NCBI GenBank assembly: GCA_003290165.1
Contig: QNQO01006993.1
Span: forward strand, 186,001-250,000
Reading direction: 5' to 3'
Source: Berberis thunbergii
Taxonomy: Eukaryota; Streptophyta; Magnoliopsida; Ranunculales; Berberidaceae
DNA length: 64,000 nt
Under the pieces are notes generated by a model. That model saw only the letters and a program-made list of their open reading frames with translations, was not told the origin of the DNA and ran no database searches. This document shows, piece after piece, positions 1 to 10,749 of this stretch. Both the position numbers and the translations under genes were made by a program. Every line of letters begins with the position of its first letter. The stretch's first letter is position 1.

Positions 1-158
1 GGGTTTCAGAAAGGGTAACCGAGGCCCGAACCAGAAACATTGGGCCGGGCTTTAAAATCGAAAATTTAATAATAAATAAAAAAAATCGATCCGAACCGGC
101 CCGATCGGTCTGATTGTCGGTTCGGTCCGGGTTTTCAGTCTTAAATGCCCACCCCTAG
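1..158. mobile_element. End of a hAT-like element (partial)
   Basis: The stretch is rich in CCGAACC/GGTTCGG words and ends at 147-158 with gcccacccctag. A TAGGGGTGGGC terminus after GGTTCGG-type sequence is common in plant hAT elements. The same terminus closes the decayed hAT element near 12.0 kb. The other end lies outside the window. Confidence 0.45.
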
Positions 159-251
159 TATAGGCAATGTAAATGATCCTCATCTTTGCTAATGAACTAC
201 AAAAATGAAAACAAAATCCGAAAAAAAATAAAAATAAAAAATAAAAAAATT

Positions 252-588
252 TGAAAGGCAAGCAGGGTTTTATAGGATCTCAGAACCTACTAAAGGAGCT
301 TTGCTAGCTGTCGAGGTTTTGGGCGAGGAAAACAGCAAGGGAAATGAGGTGGACGGGGTGGAAACCGTCCACCCTCTTCGGGATGTGCGCATGAAAAGTC
401 AACGCTCACATCCCGAGGAGGGTGGACGGTTTTCACCCCGTCCACCTCATTTCCCTCGCTGTTTCCCTCGCCCAAAACCTCGACATTTAGAATTTCTGCC
501 TACTAAAGATACCACAAGCTGGGTTTAAACCCATGACCTAATGGTACCATCCGTCAAGCTCTAACCATTAAGCTGTCATGCCATTGGT
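252..588 (-). mobile_element. tRNA-derived SINE, split by a hairpin element
   Basis: Read on the minus strand, 588-509 followed by 285-252 matches the SINE copies at 2957-3097 and 53402-53540. It has the box B-like GGTTTAAACCC, the 'accatgacctaatggtacc' block and the 'ctgcttgcctttc' 3' end. The two halves are separated by the 203-bp element at 296-498 plus a duplicated 10-bp target. The A tail is almost lost, so this copy looks old. Confidence 0.75.
296..498. mobile_element. 203-bp hairpin MITE, MULE-like, inserted in a SINE
   Basis: A near-perfect palindrome: two arms of about 85 bp run from tgtcgaggttttgggcgagg to a short loop near 390-400. It is flanked by the direct repeat CCTACTAAAG at 286-295 and 499-508. 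Deleting the insert and one repeat restores the SINE sequence. A 9-10 bp target duplication points to the Mutator superfamily. The right terminus reads, inverted, ATTCTAAATGTCGAGG. That word also ends the 2.2-kb MULE at 12356-14554, so the two probably belong to one family. The overlapping small ORFs on both strands are products of the palindrome. Confidence 0.85.
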
Positions 589-1761
589 CGAAAATTGAAT
601 CTTATTCTAATAAGAACCTATAACACAAAAGTTTTCTCAAGAAGTCCCGAGTTGTAATTAGATTGTTAAGAAAACAAATATGCCATTGTAATGTGAATTA
701 ATCTAATATTTTTCATGATGAGAAATGGTCCATGGTTTTCATTTTCTTCAGTGAATTGGTACCATTGAATGTATTTCTATGTCTTGCCACACAAGGAGTT
801 GTTGACGATTAAATGACTAAAAATAAATTTAGGCCTGTTACCAAAGTCAATAAATGGAGAATTAGATGATGCCCCCAATACAAAAGTGAACAAAAATCAG
901 TGGCCTCTGTATGTTAGAGACTGATCAGTGGCAATGGAGTCTCTTACAAGTAAAAGTTTTGTGGTAAAAAAAAAAAAAAAAAACTCATTTGCCCAATTGC
1001 CACTTGGGACCAAAATCTAATGTGTTAATCTCCAATCAATGATTAAATCTCCATTTGGAATGGCTAAATTTTCCAAATAAAGATCCAATGAGTGAGAAAA
1101 CCATTCAAATAATGGTGGTACTGGCAACTGACAAATCTCTTGTCAGGGAGGGGATATGGGGTTACATGGTACCAACCTTCAAGCTAGGGTTAGAGTTAGG
1201 TTCGTCCACTACCAGAAAGAAAATTAAAAGGAGCGAACCTTAGACTCTTCGAGTACATCCTAATGAACCAGTATCCAAACCAAATTCATGTAGAGATCCC
1301 AATATATATCGGAGACGTAAAACAAAATGGAACTAATGATCTAGTAATAAATAATCGCTCAGCTACTTATAGTGTGCTTCACAAATACATTTGACTAAAT
1401 TCACCGTGTTGAAGCTATCATCATCAGCTCCTGAAGCCTATAATCACCATCCCCAAAGGCTAACCAAGAGTACATTTGACTTCACTAGTTTATAATGTTG
1501 AAGAATATTGTATTCGCATCTATTTTCCTATAAAGTTGAGGCCATGACATATCAGCTCAGTTTCAGTGATAGAGTGAGTAATGGATCTGGCATTGTACAA
1601 GATGATGATGACTACAACGAAATTATTATGGCCTCTACCAATGACTCCATAACATCAGCATGCTCTGTGGAAAAGCTCTATCAAAATTTAGGACAATCAG
1701 GCCAAGCGTGGGAGAATGCCACTTATAAGAGTTTGAAACTTAATTTGGGTGGTTGTGTGAG
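589..1761. other. Unassigned AT-rich spacer
   Basis: I see no gene here. An open frame at 1508-1798 has no recognisable domain and runs into the hAT terminus at 1762. There is an A-rich run near 967-982. The sequence may be old repeat debris. Confidence 0.4.
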
Positions 1762-2405
1762 CAGGGGCGGAGCAAAGATTGCAGACAAAGGGGGATAAAC
1801 AGTACACAATTATGCAACTACATCAATTTCAGCAATACCTATCATTGTCACGAGCAAGCGAAACGAGCGAGGTTGCCGCATCAGATAGGTCATCAAGCGA
1901 TACAGTGTAGAGCATTGCAATTTGCTCCCAGATTAGGCACAGACTTGGTTCATTCGTAGCAATAGATGAGAGTCCTAAATATTCGTCAGATGCGCAGAGG
2001 AGCTAGAAGACGTCCACGGTAGAATTTTCGAGCTACGCGAGCATCTTCTTGAACGCAGCTGTAGGGATTATTGTGAAGACTTGTTTCATGATATCATTCG
2101 CTCTGCACTATGCTACTAGAGAGAGGGTTTTGTCAAGGTCCTGCTCCATTTGGTCGAGAAAAACTTTGCTACCATTCGCTTGTTTCAGATTTGTTGTCGA
2201 CAGTAGAAAACGAAGGTGAAGAAGAAGACACTGGACAAGAATAACTTAATTCAATGAATGAAAACTATTTTTTTACCGCATGAGGGGGCAACCTACGAAT
2301 TTAAAAATGGGCAATATGAGAAATATGACTACTTTATTAGTGGAGTCTTTTAAAAATATAAGGGAGACAATTGACCCCCTTAGCCAAAGGGTAGATCTGC
2401 CCCTG
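1762..2405. mobile_element. Non-autonomous hAT element, 644 bp
   Basis: It starts with CAGGGGCGGAGC, and its right end, inverted, reads CAGGGGCAGATC. The ends are flanked by an 8-bp direct repeat with one mismatch: tgtgtgag at 1754-1761 and agtgtgag at 2406-2413. CAGGG termini with 8-bp duplications are the hAT signature. No transposase-like frame is visible inside. Confidence 0.75.
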
Positions 2406-2956
2406 AGTGTGAGCTAGTGACTTTCTTTATGCATAGGGAGAAGGCTATGTGATTCATCTCATAATTTCTAAAAGAAAAGAGCTTTCTAAGATAATTTGTG
2501 CATGTTGAAAACAGTGGCGTACTCAAGATTTTATAAATAATTATTAATTGATAATAGTAGTTACCAAGGGCGTAGGTAAATTTTTTTTCCTAGCCACGCT
2601 AGTAACTAATAAAAAAATATAACTATCAAAAGTACATTGCATACAACTTGAAAAAGTTTAATTGTTGTTCTAAATTATGGTATAATGACAATTTCAACTA
2701 GCAAGAAATTTTTCTTTACCCAAATGAAAACTTAGTCCATTATTTGAAAAAGTGCAATATATAAGGTGAAAAGCCAAGGATTTACTTATTATCTAATTCA
2801 AGACACACACACATATATATTGTTTTTCTAAAGACCTAGCTAATGGTTTTTTTTTTTGAAAGCCAACAGAGGTTTAAACGATCCCCAAACCTTTATACTA
2901 ATAAAGTAAAATGACGAACCAAATACATTCACTCACTCAATACGACATCAATAGAA

Positions 2957-3097
2957 GCCAATGGCATGACAATTCAACGGTTAGAATTTGGCGGATGGTA
3001 CCACTAGATCATGAGTTCAAACCCAACTTGCGACATCTTTACGGATTCTGAGATCTTATAAAAACCTTGCTTGCCTTTCAAAAAAAAAAAAAAAAAA
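2957..3097 (+). mobile_element. tRNA-derived SINE with A tail
   Basis: The sequence starts gccaatggcatgacaattcaacgg and carries a box B-like GTTCAAACCC. It ends with cttgcctttc and an A run of about 18. It is flanked by the 12-bp direct repeat ACATCAATAGAA at 2945-2956 and 3098-3109, as expected for target-primed retroposition. It is the same family as the copies at 252-588 (inverted) and 53402-53540. Confidence 0.88.
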
Positions 3098-3422
3098 ACA
3101 TCAATAGAATAATAACTTCAACAACCCCAACTGCCATAACAATGTATTTGACTCCCAGACTGTTGTTACTGATCACAGCTTCTCTCCCAACTCTTCTTCT
3201 AACACGTTTGTTGTACTTCAAATCTCCCACTCTACTCTTGCAATTAATACCTTGATCAAACCAATCAATACTTCAACATTGTTTTTTTCCCATCCGATCT
3301 CTCTATCTATTCCATTATAACTCGCACCACCTGCCAGAATTGCCAACCAAATTATGCAAATGGTATGTGTGTTTTTGTTCTTGGTTGTGTTGAAGCAACA
3401 CAAAAGTGAAGAAGAAGACTAA

Positions 3423-4521
3423 AAACCACTAGTACATCATCCACCTCTCAAAAAAGGTGACACCCAACACCTAGTCTCTCGTACTTCCGCTTCTTATGGT
3501 TCTCTCGTCCTTGTTGATCCTCCATCTCCATCCTCCTCTTCGCCCCCCACTTATGATGATTCCATTATCAACACTTGGGAGCTCATGGCTGGGCTTGATG
3601 ACTTGGATCTATCTTCGGTCATCAAACCTTCCATTCGGGTCAATAGTAAATCAATAAGAATGGGAGATCTGTCATCAATGACTACGATATGATCAGGAAG
3701 AAGAAGAACATTTTGTATAGTACATCAATATCCAAAGTATCTAATAATGAAATAAAATCACCACCACCACCACAAGAAGAGATGTCGGTCGAGCCAAAGC
3801 CATTGTGGCAGCATTTATCAGAAGAATTGCTTCTCGCCGAAATGGATCCAAGTGTTGGATCAAGTTTCAGAAAAGCTTAATGCTCTAGGCAACTCGGATT
3901 TAATTTTCAAACTACATTGGTAGTAGCAGAGTGAGAGAACCACAACCACAATCACCCCCACCTGTTTCTGCCTGTGCTAACAAGATTGAGGAACTCATGG
4001 TGGGGGCGGCAGATACTAATGAGGAGGATAGAATTGTTATTTACTACACTAGTCTCCGAGGAATTCAAAAGACTTACGAGAATTGCTGTGCTGTTCGTAC
4101 CATTTTCAAGGGGTTCAGGGTTCCTGTGGACGAACGGGATGTTTCAATGGACTCATCTTACAAGAAAGAGTTGGAGACTATTGCACTCATCGATTGTGGT
4201 GAGAATGGTATTGATCACAACAAAAAGAGTGTTGTAATGAGCTTGCCTCAGGTGTTTATTCGAGGAAAATATATCGGTGGGGCAGACAAAGTCAAGCAGC
4301 TTCATGAGATGGGGGAGTTAGCAAAGCTTCTCCATGGTTTCCCATTTGGAGGTTCTCCTGGATCTGTTTGTGAGAGCTGTGGTGATGCCAAGTTTGTGCC
4401 TTGCTTGAACTGCAATGGAAGTCAAAAGGTATTTGAGGAGAAGGAAGGACAGATCACAAGGTGCCCTCATTGCACTGAAAATGGACTGATTGGATGCCCC
4501 ATTTGCTGCTGCTGCCGATGA
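3423..4521 (+). pseudogene. Glutaredoxin-domain protein, C-terminal CxxC type (decayed copy)
   Basis: The fragments match a plant family of usually intronless proteins with an N-terminal HHPPxxKGDTxHLVSxTS segment, a linker, a glutaredoxin-like domain and a Cys-rich C-terminus. At 3438-3690 one frame gives HHPPLKKGDTQHLVSRTSAS and NTWELMAGLDDLDL, then a stop. At 3778-3900 another frame gives PLWQHLSEELLLAEMDPSV, with a stop (TAA) at 3878 inside what should be RKALxSRQL. At 3931-4521 a third frame has the glutaredoxin part (IVIYYTSLRGIQKTYENC, SLPQVFIRGKYIGGAD) and the zinc-type tail with CESC, CLNC, CPHC and CPICCCC. The usual N-terminal MGC start is missing, with a stop just upstream. Frame changes and stops argue for a pseudogene. 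A shortened product from the ATG at 3997 cannot be excluded. Confidence 0.8.
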
Positions 4522-4605
4522 GTAACATTTTCCAAGGGATGCAGAACATTCCTCAGAACTTTAATTAATTACTAGTATGTCCATTGCGCGTAGATCTCTA
4601 CTTAG

Positions 4606-5455
4606 GGCAGGGGCGGATCTACCATAGGCACAAAGCGCAGGAGGGGGTCCTATGCACAGATCTGGACTGTTAGATCTATTGAACGGTCTAGATTCATGGA
4701 TTTGAATCTCTTTTTTTTTTTTTTCAAATCATGTTTTGACATAAAAGTTGTTCATTTGGATTCAAAACAGGGTTTTTCTTAGCTTGTTTTGATATGAATT
4801 CAGTGATTTCTTGGTTCAATTTCACTTGGGTATTTGAGATTTTGTTTGATCTAATCAGAACCTGTACAGAATTATATGACCTGCTTTGGGATTTGCTAGT
4901 TTCAGTTGCATTATATTGAATTGCATGGTTGACTTTCATCTTTGCAAGGATTTGGATCATTTTCATGTCATCTTAGACTCATCATCAGCACCTTGACAGA
5001 TAGAAGAGTGGAGCAAATATATGTTTCTTAAAAGCAAACCCGGACCTTCTTCTCAAGAGAGAGCTCACATCTTGGAAGAGAAGATCAATGACAACAGGGT
5101 AGAGAAAGCGATGTTTGTTCCCCACAAACTCATGAAGAGAAGATTAAGGACAACAGGGTAGGTTGGTGTTTGTAGCCTCGCCTCGCTAAGAAGAAGAACC
5201 CTTGAAGAGGGAGGAAGAGACTCTCTTCTTCTTCACATCTTGTTTCCTGCCTAGGACCCCCTCCCAAAACCTTTCATTTCCCCTTCAATCCATTTGCTTA
5301 AAAATTTGAAATAAAAAATATTCAAATCCATGAATCTGGACTGTCCAATAAATCAAGCGGTCCAGATCTGTGCACAGGACACCCTCCTGCGCTTTGTGCA
5401 CATGAGCCCCCCCCCCCCCCCCCCCCCTCCCCCGATCCGATCTACTAAGGGTGGA
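4606..5455. mobile_element. Nested element: inverted-repeat MITE inside a hAT-like repeat
   Basis: The outer sequence begins CAGGGGCGGATCTAC near 4609, like the hAT terminus at 1762. From about 4624 the block 'ggcacaaagcgcaggaggg...cagatctggactg' is repeated inverted at about 5335-5406. The inverted pair spans roughly 4624-5440, and ggatctac / cgatctac at its two ends may be an 8-bp target duplication. The interior (about 4990-5220) contains short direct repeats such as agaagattaaggacaacagggtag. A run of 21 C at 5407-5427 lies at the right arm. The exact ends are uncertain. Confidence 0.5.
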
Positions 5456-5830
5456 GTTGCCCCCCTTAACTTTCAATTTTTTTTAATAAATATTTAACAT
5501 TACAAAAATAAAATTTATATAATATATAATATAATATGATTATTGTTCATTCAACTAGTACAATAGTTAAAGTTGTTGAATGTTTAAGAATTTTAGTAAA
5601 TGACCTGAGTTCGATACTCTTTACTCACATAATTTTAAAATTTTTAATTTTATTTCAATGCAATTTTATAATAATTGCAAACATAAAAAATTGTTTAGTT
5701 TAATAAAAAATTATCTACGGTTCTTTTCGAACGTATGATTTTAATTTTATTTACAATGCAATTTTATTAATAATAGCAAACAAAAAAAATTGTTTGGTTT
5801 AATAAAAACTTATTTTCGGTCATCTTGGAG
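5440..5830. repeat. Dispersed repeat related to 51085-51345
   Basis: The segment 'gatctactaaggg...gagttcgatactct...caatgcaattttat.a.taattgcaaac' recurs at 51085-51345 in the same order. A second partial copy of 'ttcaatgcaattttattaataatagcaaac' follows at about 5750-5815. It probably belongs to the same GGGCGGA-type DNA transposon group. Confidence 0.5.
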
Positions 5831-7268
5831 CGTATGATTTTTTTTATGGCTATTAACAATTAATATTTTTGTCATTGTGATCTGTCACTACGTTTTTGTT
5901 TTCAATGCAAACCATGAAGCCTTACGTGATTAAGGGTTTTAATCTAAGTAGCACGTACACCTGTGCTAGTATCAAGGAGTGCCGCCGTGTGCTGAGAGAA
6001 AGAAGTGAATTCTGTTTGCTCAGGAATTGTAATAGTTGCAGCTGATCAGAAAAAGCTAGCAGTGTCAGATGGAATTTGGGTGCAATTTGAACCTCACTTT
6101 GTTATTGAGCTAATAAAGTTTTTATTGTTCTCAGGTCATGCATGAAAAATAAATATTGGAGAAAAATGAGTTCCATATGCGCTGTTATTTATATATATAA
6201 GCAGACGTATCTGTTAAATTTGGGTTCCAAAAGAGTGAAGATAACAGATTTTGGCTAACTGGTGAGCGTAGCTATTTACTTGGTCTCGTCAATGGTTAAG
6301 CTGATTGTGATACTAGATCTTTTCTCTAGACACCAGATAAAACACTACTTAAAATGCTGAAACAGGACTAATGTTAGGAAAACAAATATATAACAATCAA
6401 AGGGCCAATGAAGTGCAGATGTGAAGTTCTGATACATTTGCTGGAAGTGGTAAAAAAGAACACCCAAGAAAAATTCTTACATTTGAAAATCCGGAATCAG
6501 AGGAGGTAAACTTGATTTACAACCAACACAAGTGTTTCCTTGTGTCGCAATATTTCCAAGGTATTAGTTTGTTGGCAATACCATCATCATTATTTTAAAT
6601 AAAATGAATTTCCATGTATTACTTGAGCAAAACCTAAACTCGCCTTCAAGTTACTATTAAAATTTTGATTATTGGCAAACAACGTAAAAGTTATTTATTG
6701 ACAAACAAAGTAAAAATTATTTACGTGATATATAAATATGCAATGCAAAGATAAGTGCGGAGCTATCGAAATTTAGGACCACCATCACCTCAACCCTTAT
6801 TTGGGACAGGCAATATAATTCTGCAAACTAGAGTCCAGGTAAGCAACTAAATACCTAATTTTTCAAGTCCTCGAACACTTGAAAGTTCAAACACCTATTA
6901 CGAGGACATCTCTTCAATATCCCACATACATCCTTTGAATCCACCATGACTCATCAAATAGGCGATAATCACAGGATAAAGGAAAACAAGGTTGAATAAG
7001 GAACCTTGTTTTTGTAGCAGACTACAAACCAAGAAACCATTTGTTATTTATTATTATTGTTTATTTATTTATTTATTATCATAGGTAATCATAAGAACAT
7101 GGAATCACTCTGCAACTAATAGTTGCTTTCAACTATGGGATTTCACAAAACTCATAAAGCAAAAGAACTACACAGATGCATGGCCTATCCTACAAATTAA
7201 GTCTGAGCACAATTAGAAAGTGACAATATCACGAACATAATGTTTGGTTGGGACGCTTTGTAATCTCT
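5831..7268. other. Unassigned AT-rich spacer
   Basis: I recognise no gene or complete element here. The region has short A/T-rich words and a TTATTTATT run near 7041-7078. Confidence 0.4.
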
Positions 7269-7269
7269 T

Positions 7270-7828
7270 ATATATATGGACTATGGTATTATCTGTGTCG
7301 TTGGCACGATAAATATTTAATATGATAAATAGAGTTTATTCTACTTTAAATATCAAGATACATAAATATCAAAATGTTGGATATGAGAATCGAACTCATG
7401 CACTCTTAGTGCTTTAAGTTAGATTATTATATTTGGGTAAATTTCATTCATCTTTTATCTTTAACCTCAAACACCATTCTGATTTGTAATATAGAATAGG
7501 GTATTTCCCATGTCATTGGCACGATAAAAGTTTAACATGATAAATATCAAGATAAATAAATATCAAAATGTTGGGTATGAGAATCAAATCCATGCACTCT
7601 TGGTGCTTTAAGTTTTATGTGATCCATTAGATTTTTATATTTGGGTAAATCTCAACCGTCTTGTATCTCTCATCCAAGCACCATCATGTTTTGTAAGATA
7701 GATTAGAGTATTCTCCGTCTCAAAACATGATCACCCTTAACTTTTGATCCATCAACAATTGAAGAAAAATAAATAAATATCAAAATATTGGATGTAGAAA
7801 TCAAACTCATGCACTCTTGGTGCTTTTG
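7270..7828. repeat. Tandem repeat, about 200-bp units
   Basis: Three diverged units share 'catgcactcttggtgctttaagtt', 'tatatttgggtaaat' and 'cgttggcacgataaa'. The anchor word sits near 7400, 7593 and 7811. The third unit is cut by the palindromic element at 7828-9333 and resumes at 9334 (ttaagttttata...). A single dispersed copy lies at about 12050-12200. Confidence 0.6.
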
Positions 7829-8373
7829 GAGGTGGTATTCAATTACGAATTTTAATGGATTGTGTTGGTTTTTAAAATCTATTAAAATTTAGGGGTATTC
7901 AATTAAGGTTTTAAAATGATACATGTAATCTAGGGGTATTCAACTACTGATTTTAAATGATTGTTTTAAAATCCATCAAAATCATGGGGTATTCAATTCA
8001 GGCTTTTAAAAAATCCACCAAAATCAGGGGGTATTAAAAAGTAGTGAATTTTAATGAATTTGTTAAAGTTGTGGATTTTGAAGGATTTGTGAATGAAAAT
8101 ATATATAACAAGAGTTATTCCAAATCCAACTTCCCCCTATATTTCAACGGATTTGTTGACTATTGTTAAATAACACCACCATTTTCGCTAAAGGACGCCA
8201 ACATCCAATTTTTTGTGATCTGCTCAAAGACACCACCACCTTCTCTTCTCTTATCTCTTCACAAGAGCAGCACCACCTCACCCCACAACTTTTGTCCACA
8301 CCACCATGCCCTACCACCGCTGACTGCACCACCATTCGACATTTCCTCTTCTCTTTTGTTCTTGTTCTTCTTT

Positions 8374-8440
<67 letters not shown>

Positions 8441-9333
8441 TTATCATCATTCTCTTCCTCTTATTTTTCTTTTCTTGTCTTGCCTTGTCTTCATCTTTTT
8501 TTTTGTTTTTTTTCCTTCTGATTTCTTTTCTTCTTTTACTTTTCTCTTTGTTTTTCTTCTTTTCCTATTTTTTTCTCCTCTTTTCTTTTTTCTTCTTCGC
8601 TCTTGCGGAGGTTCCTGCGAGTGGAGGTTCCCCACTTGCCAAAACCTTCACAAGGGCAAAAAAAAGAAGAAAAAAAAAGATAGGAGAAAAAAAACAAAAA
8701 GAGAAAAAAGTGGAGGAGGAAGAGAAGAAGAAAAAGAAAGAACAGAGAAGAAGAAAATGTGAAGGGGGAGGTTGAGAATGAGAAGATAAAAATGGGTGGA
8801 GGTGGGATGAGAGGTGGAGGCGGTGATTGATGGAGAAGAAGAAAATAAAAAGAAGAAAAAAAGGATGAGAAGGATGAGAAGTGGCGATGGTGATTAAAAA
8901 AGAAGAAGAAGGGACGAGAGATGACGGTGGCGGGAATAACAATTTGAAGTAAAATAGTTATTTGTATTACTTTTGGACCATCTTCAATGTATTTGAATTT
9001 TTTTTTTATTTTAAATAAAATTCTCGTAACATACAAACAATTGTTTAATTGATGTTTTGAGATATGTTTTATGATTTGTATTAGCATGAAATAACAATGT
9101 AGGTGATGTTTTTTTATTGTTTCCTATGACTAATAACACATTTATAAAAATTCATTAAATTTATAATAATCCATAAAAATCCATAACAACTTTTATAAAA
9201 TCTACAAAATCCAATCATTTAAAACTCATCAAAATCCAGTGGATTTTGTAATAAATCATTTGAAACCTTTTAAAATCACGAGATTTAAAATTCTTCAGAA
9301 TCCATTCAAATCCCGAATTGAATACCCCCCACC
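7828..9333. mobile_element. 1.5-kb palindromic TIR element
   Basis: The left end reads ggtggtattcaattacg and the right end, inverted, ggggggtattcaattcggg. AT-rich arms follow, with repeated 'attcaat...ttttaaaatccat.aaaatc' words on both sides. The inner arms are pyrimidine-rich (8450-8610) and then purine-rich (8650-8935), so the whole element folds on itself around about 8625. It interrupts the tandem repeat unit: 'ggtgctt' on the left is followed by 'ttaagtttta' on the right. The long low-complexity ORFs in it are artefacts of composition. The superfamily is not certain. Confidence 0.65.
8377..8453 (+). repeat. (TTA)n microsatellite
   Basis: About 75 bp of almost pure tta/att triplets lie inside the left arm of the palindromic element. 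This is expected to vary in length between individuals. Confidence 0.9.
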
Positions 9334-10749
9334 TTAAGTTTTATACGATCTTTAAATTCTTATATTTGAATAAATCTCAGCCGTCCTTTTATCTCCAACC
9401 TCAAACATCATACTGATTTGAAAATTGAGGTCACCTGGGCTGAAAACCATACAAAAGTGATTTATATGCAAAAGTGATTTATATGCAATACTGAGCCAAA
9501 CGAATTGGGCATTGTTGTTCACAAAAATTGTGCTATTTATTTGAAACAATATATAACACTTTTTATCTAGTATGTTGTTTACATACATTAGATCAAACCA
9601 TTATCATAAATAATGAAAGACGGCTCAATTACATAAAGTTATTAGTATGATGTTTGAGGTTGGAGATAAAAGGATCTCATCTTGCTCAATTGAGGTCACC
9701 TGTGCTGAAAACCTTCCAGTGAATTAACATAAAGTTAGGAAAGTTGATTTTTATTGTATATTCAGATTTTAGCTTTTAAAGAATGGAGAATAGTAGTCAA
9801 CAGTTTGTAAGATGTTTGTAAGAATAGATTCAGTTTGTAAGAATGGAGAATGGTGAGTACCTGTTTGTAAGATGTTAGGAGTGAATTTCGAGCATGCTCT
9901 TGCGGCAGAATGCATCATTCATGAAATGCAATTTACTTGAAATAATACATTCGACATTTTACAATTCAAACTTACACACTTAAAAAGTGAATCTTACTTT
10001 CTTTCCAATATGAGCTTATATTAAACTCAACTTAAGTACCCCTTCCATTAAAAAGGAACCAACTTGATACAAATTTATTCCAGAACTAAAAGAAGGTATC
10101 ATGAAGACAATAACATGTCATCTATTTCTTCAGTGATATCAGGTGGAAAATAAGAACATGATTTTAGGAGAGTGTGAGACCATTTCATATTGCATGATTA
10201 CTACAACTTGTTGTAGCTTACTTCTTAATGGAAAGTAAGTATTAATGACTACTTTACATCTACTTTTTCAAAGTTTTACTTTTATAGAAGTCTAATGCAT
10301 AGAAACTGGCACAGACTGAGAGTCAATTGGCTGAGAAAATTAGGACATGGAACTGATGGAAGTCCATTTTAAGAAGTTTTCCAGTATGTGTTATTCAATT
10401 TTATCACTTGGGTTTACTTTGGTTTGAGGGATTCAGAATTTTTTGCATAACTTTCCATATTTAGCTCTTCTTTATTACAAAGAATTCCTACTGATTTAAG
10501 TCGTTCCTCGATGCATGTTGCAGCCACATCGTCCTCTTCAATTTCCTGATTGCCTGTATAAATAAATAAGACTAGCATGACTATCAGCAATAACCAAATG
10601 AAAGAAGTTAAAAGCAAGACAAGAAAAGGCTAATTATATATAGGGATCATTTACTCCAATCATTTATATATGCAGTATGTACTTAATAGTGCCTGAATAT
10701 TCATTTGTTGTTAAATGAATAAGTGTAATGTCTGTCAAGTAGTTTGTTG
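9334..10749. other. Repeat remnant and unassigned spacer
   Basis: 9334-9440 and 9640-9720 continue the dispersed repeat seen at 7.3-7.8 kb. A tandem pair of about 57 bp (tttgtaagaatggagaat..) lies at about 9779-9876. I find no gene; the ORF at 10414-10617 has no recognisable domain. Confidence 0.4.

Noticed and set aside
301..528. ORFs on both strands with similar proteins
   Set aside because: The mirror similarity comes from the palindromic MITE and does not indicate coding.
1508..1798. 96-codon ORF
   Set aside because: No recognisable domain, and its end lies inside a hAT terminus; likely chance.
8163..8775. Overlapping long ORFs of about 180-200 codons on both strands
   Set aside because: They are made of Ile/Tyr, Phe/Leu/Ser or Lys/Glu runs caused by the (TTA)n block and the pyrimidine/purine arms; no domain is present.
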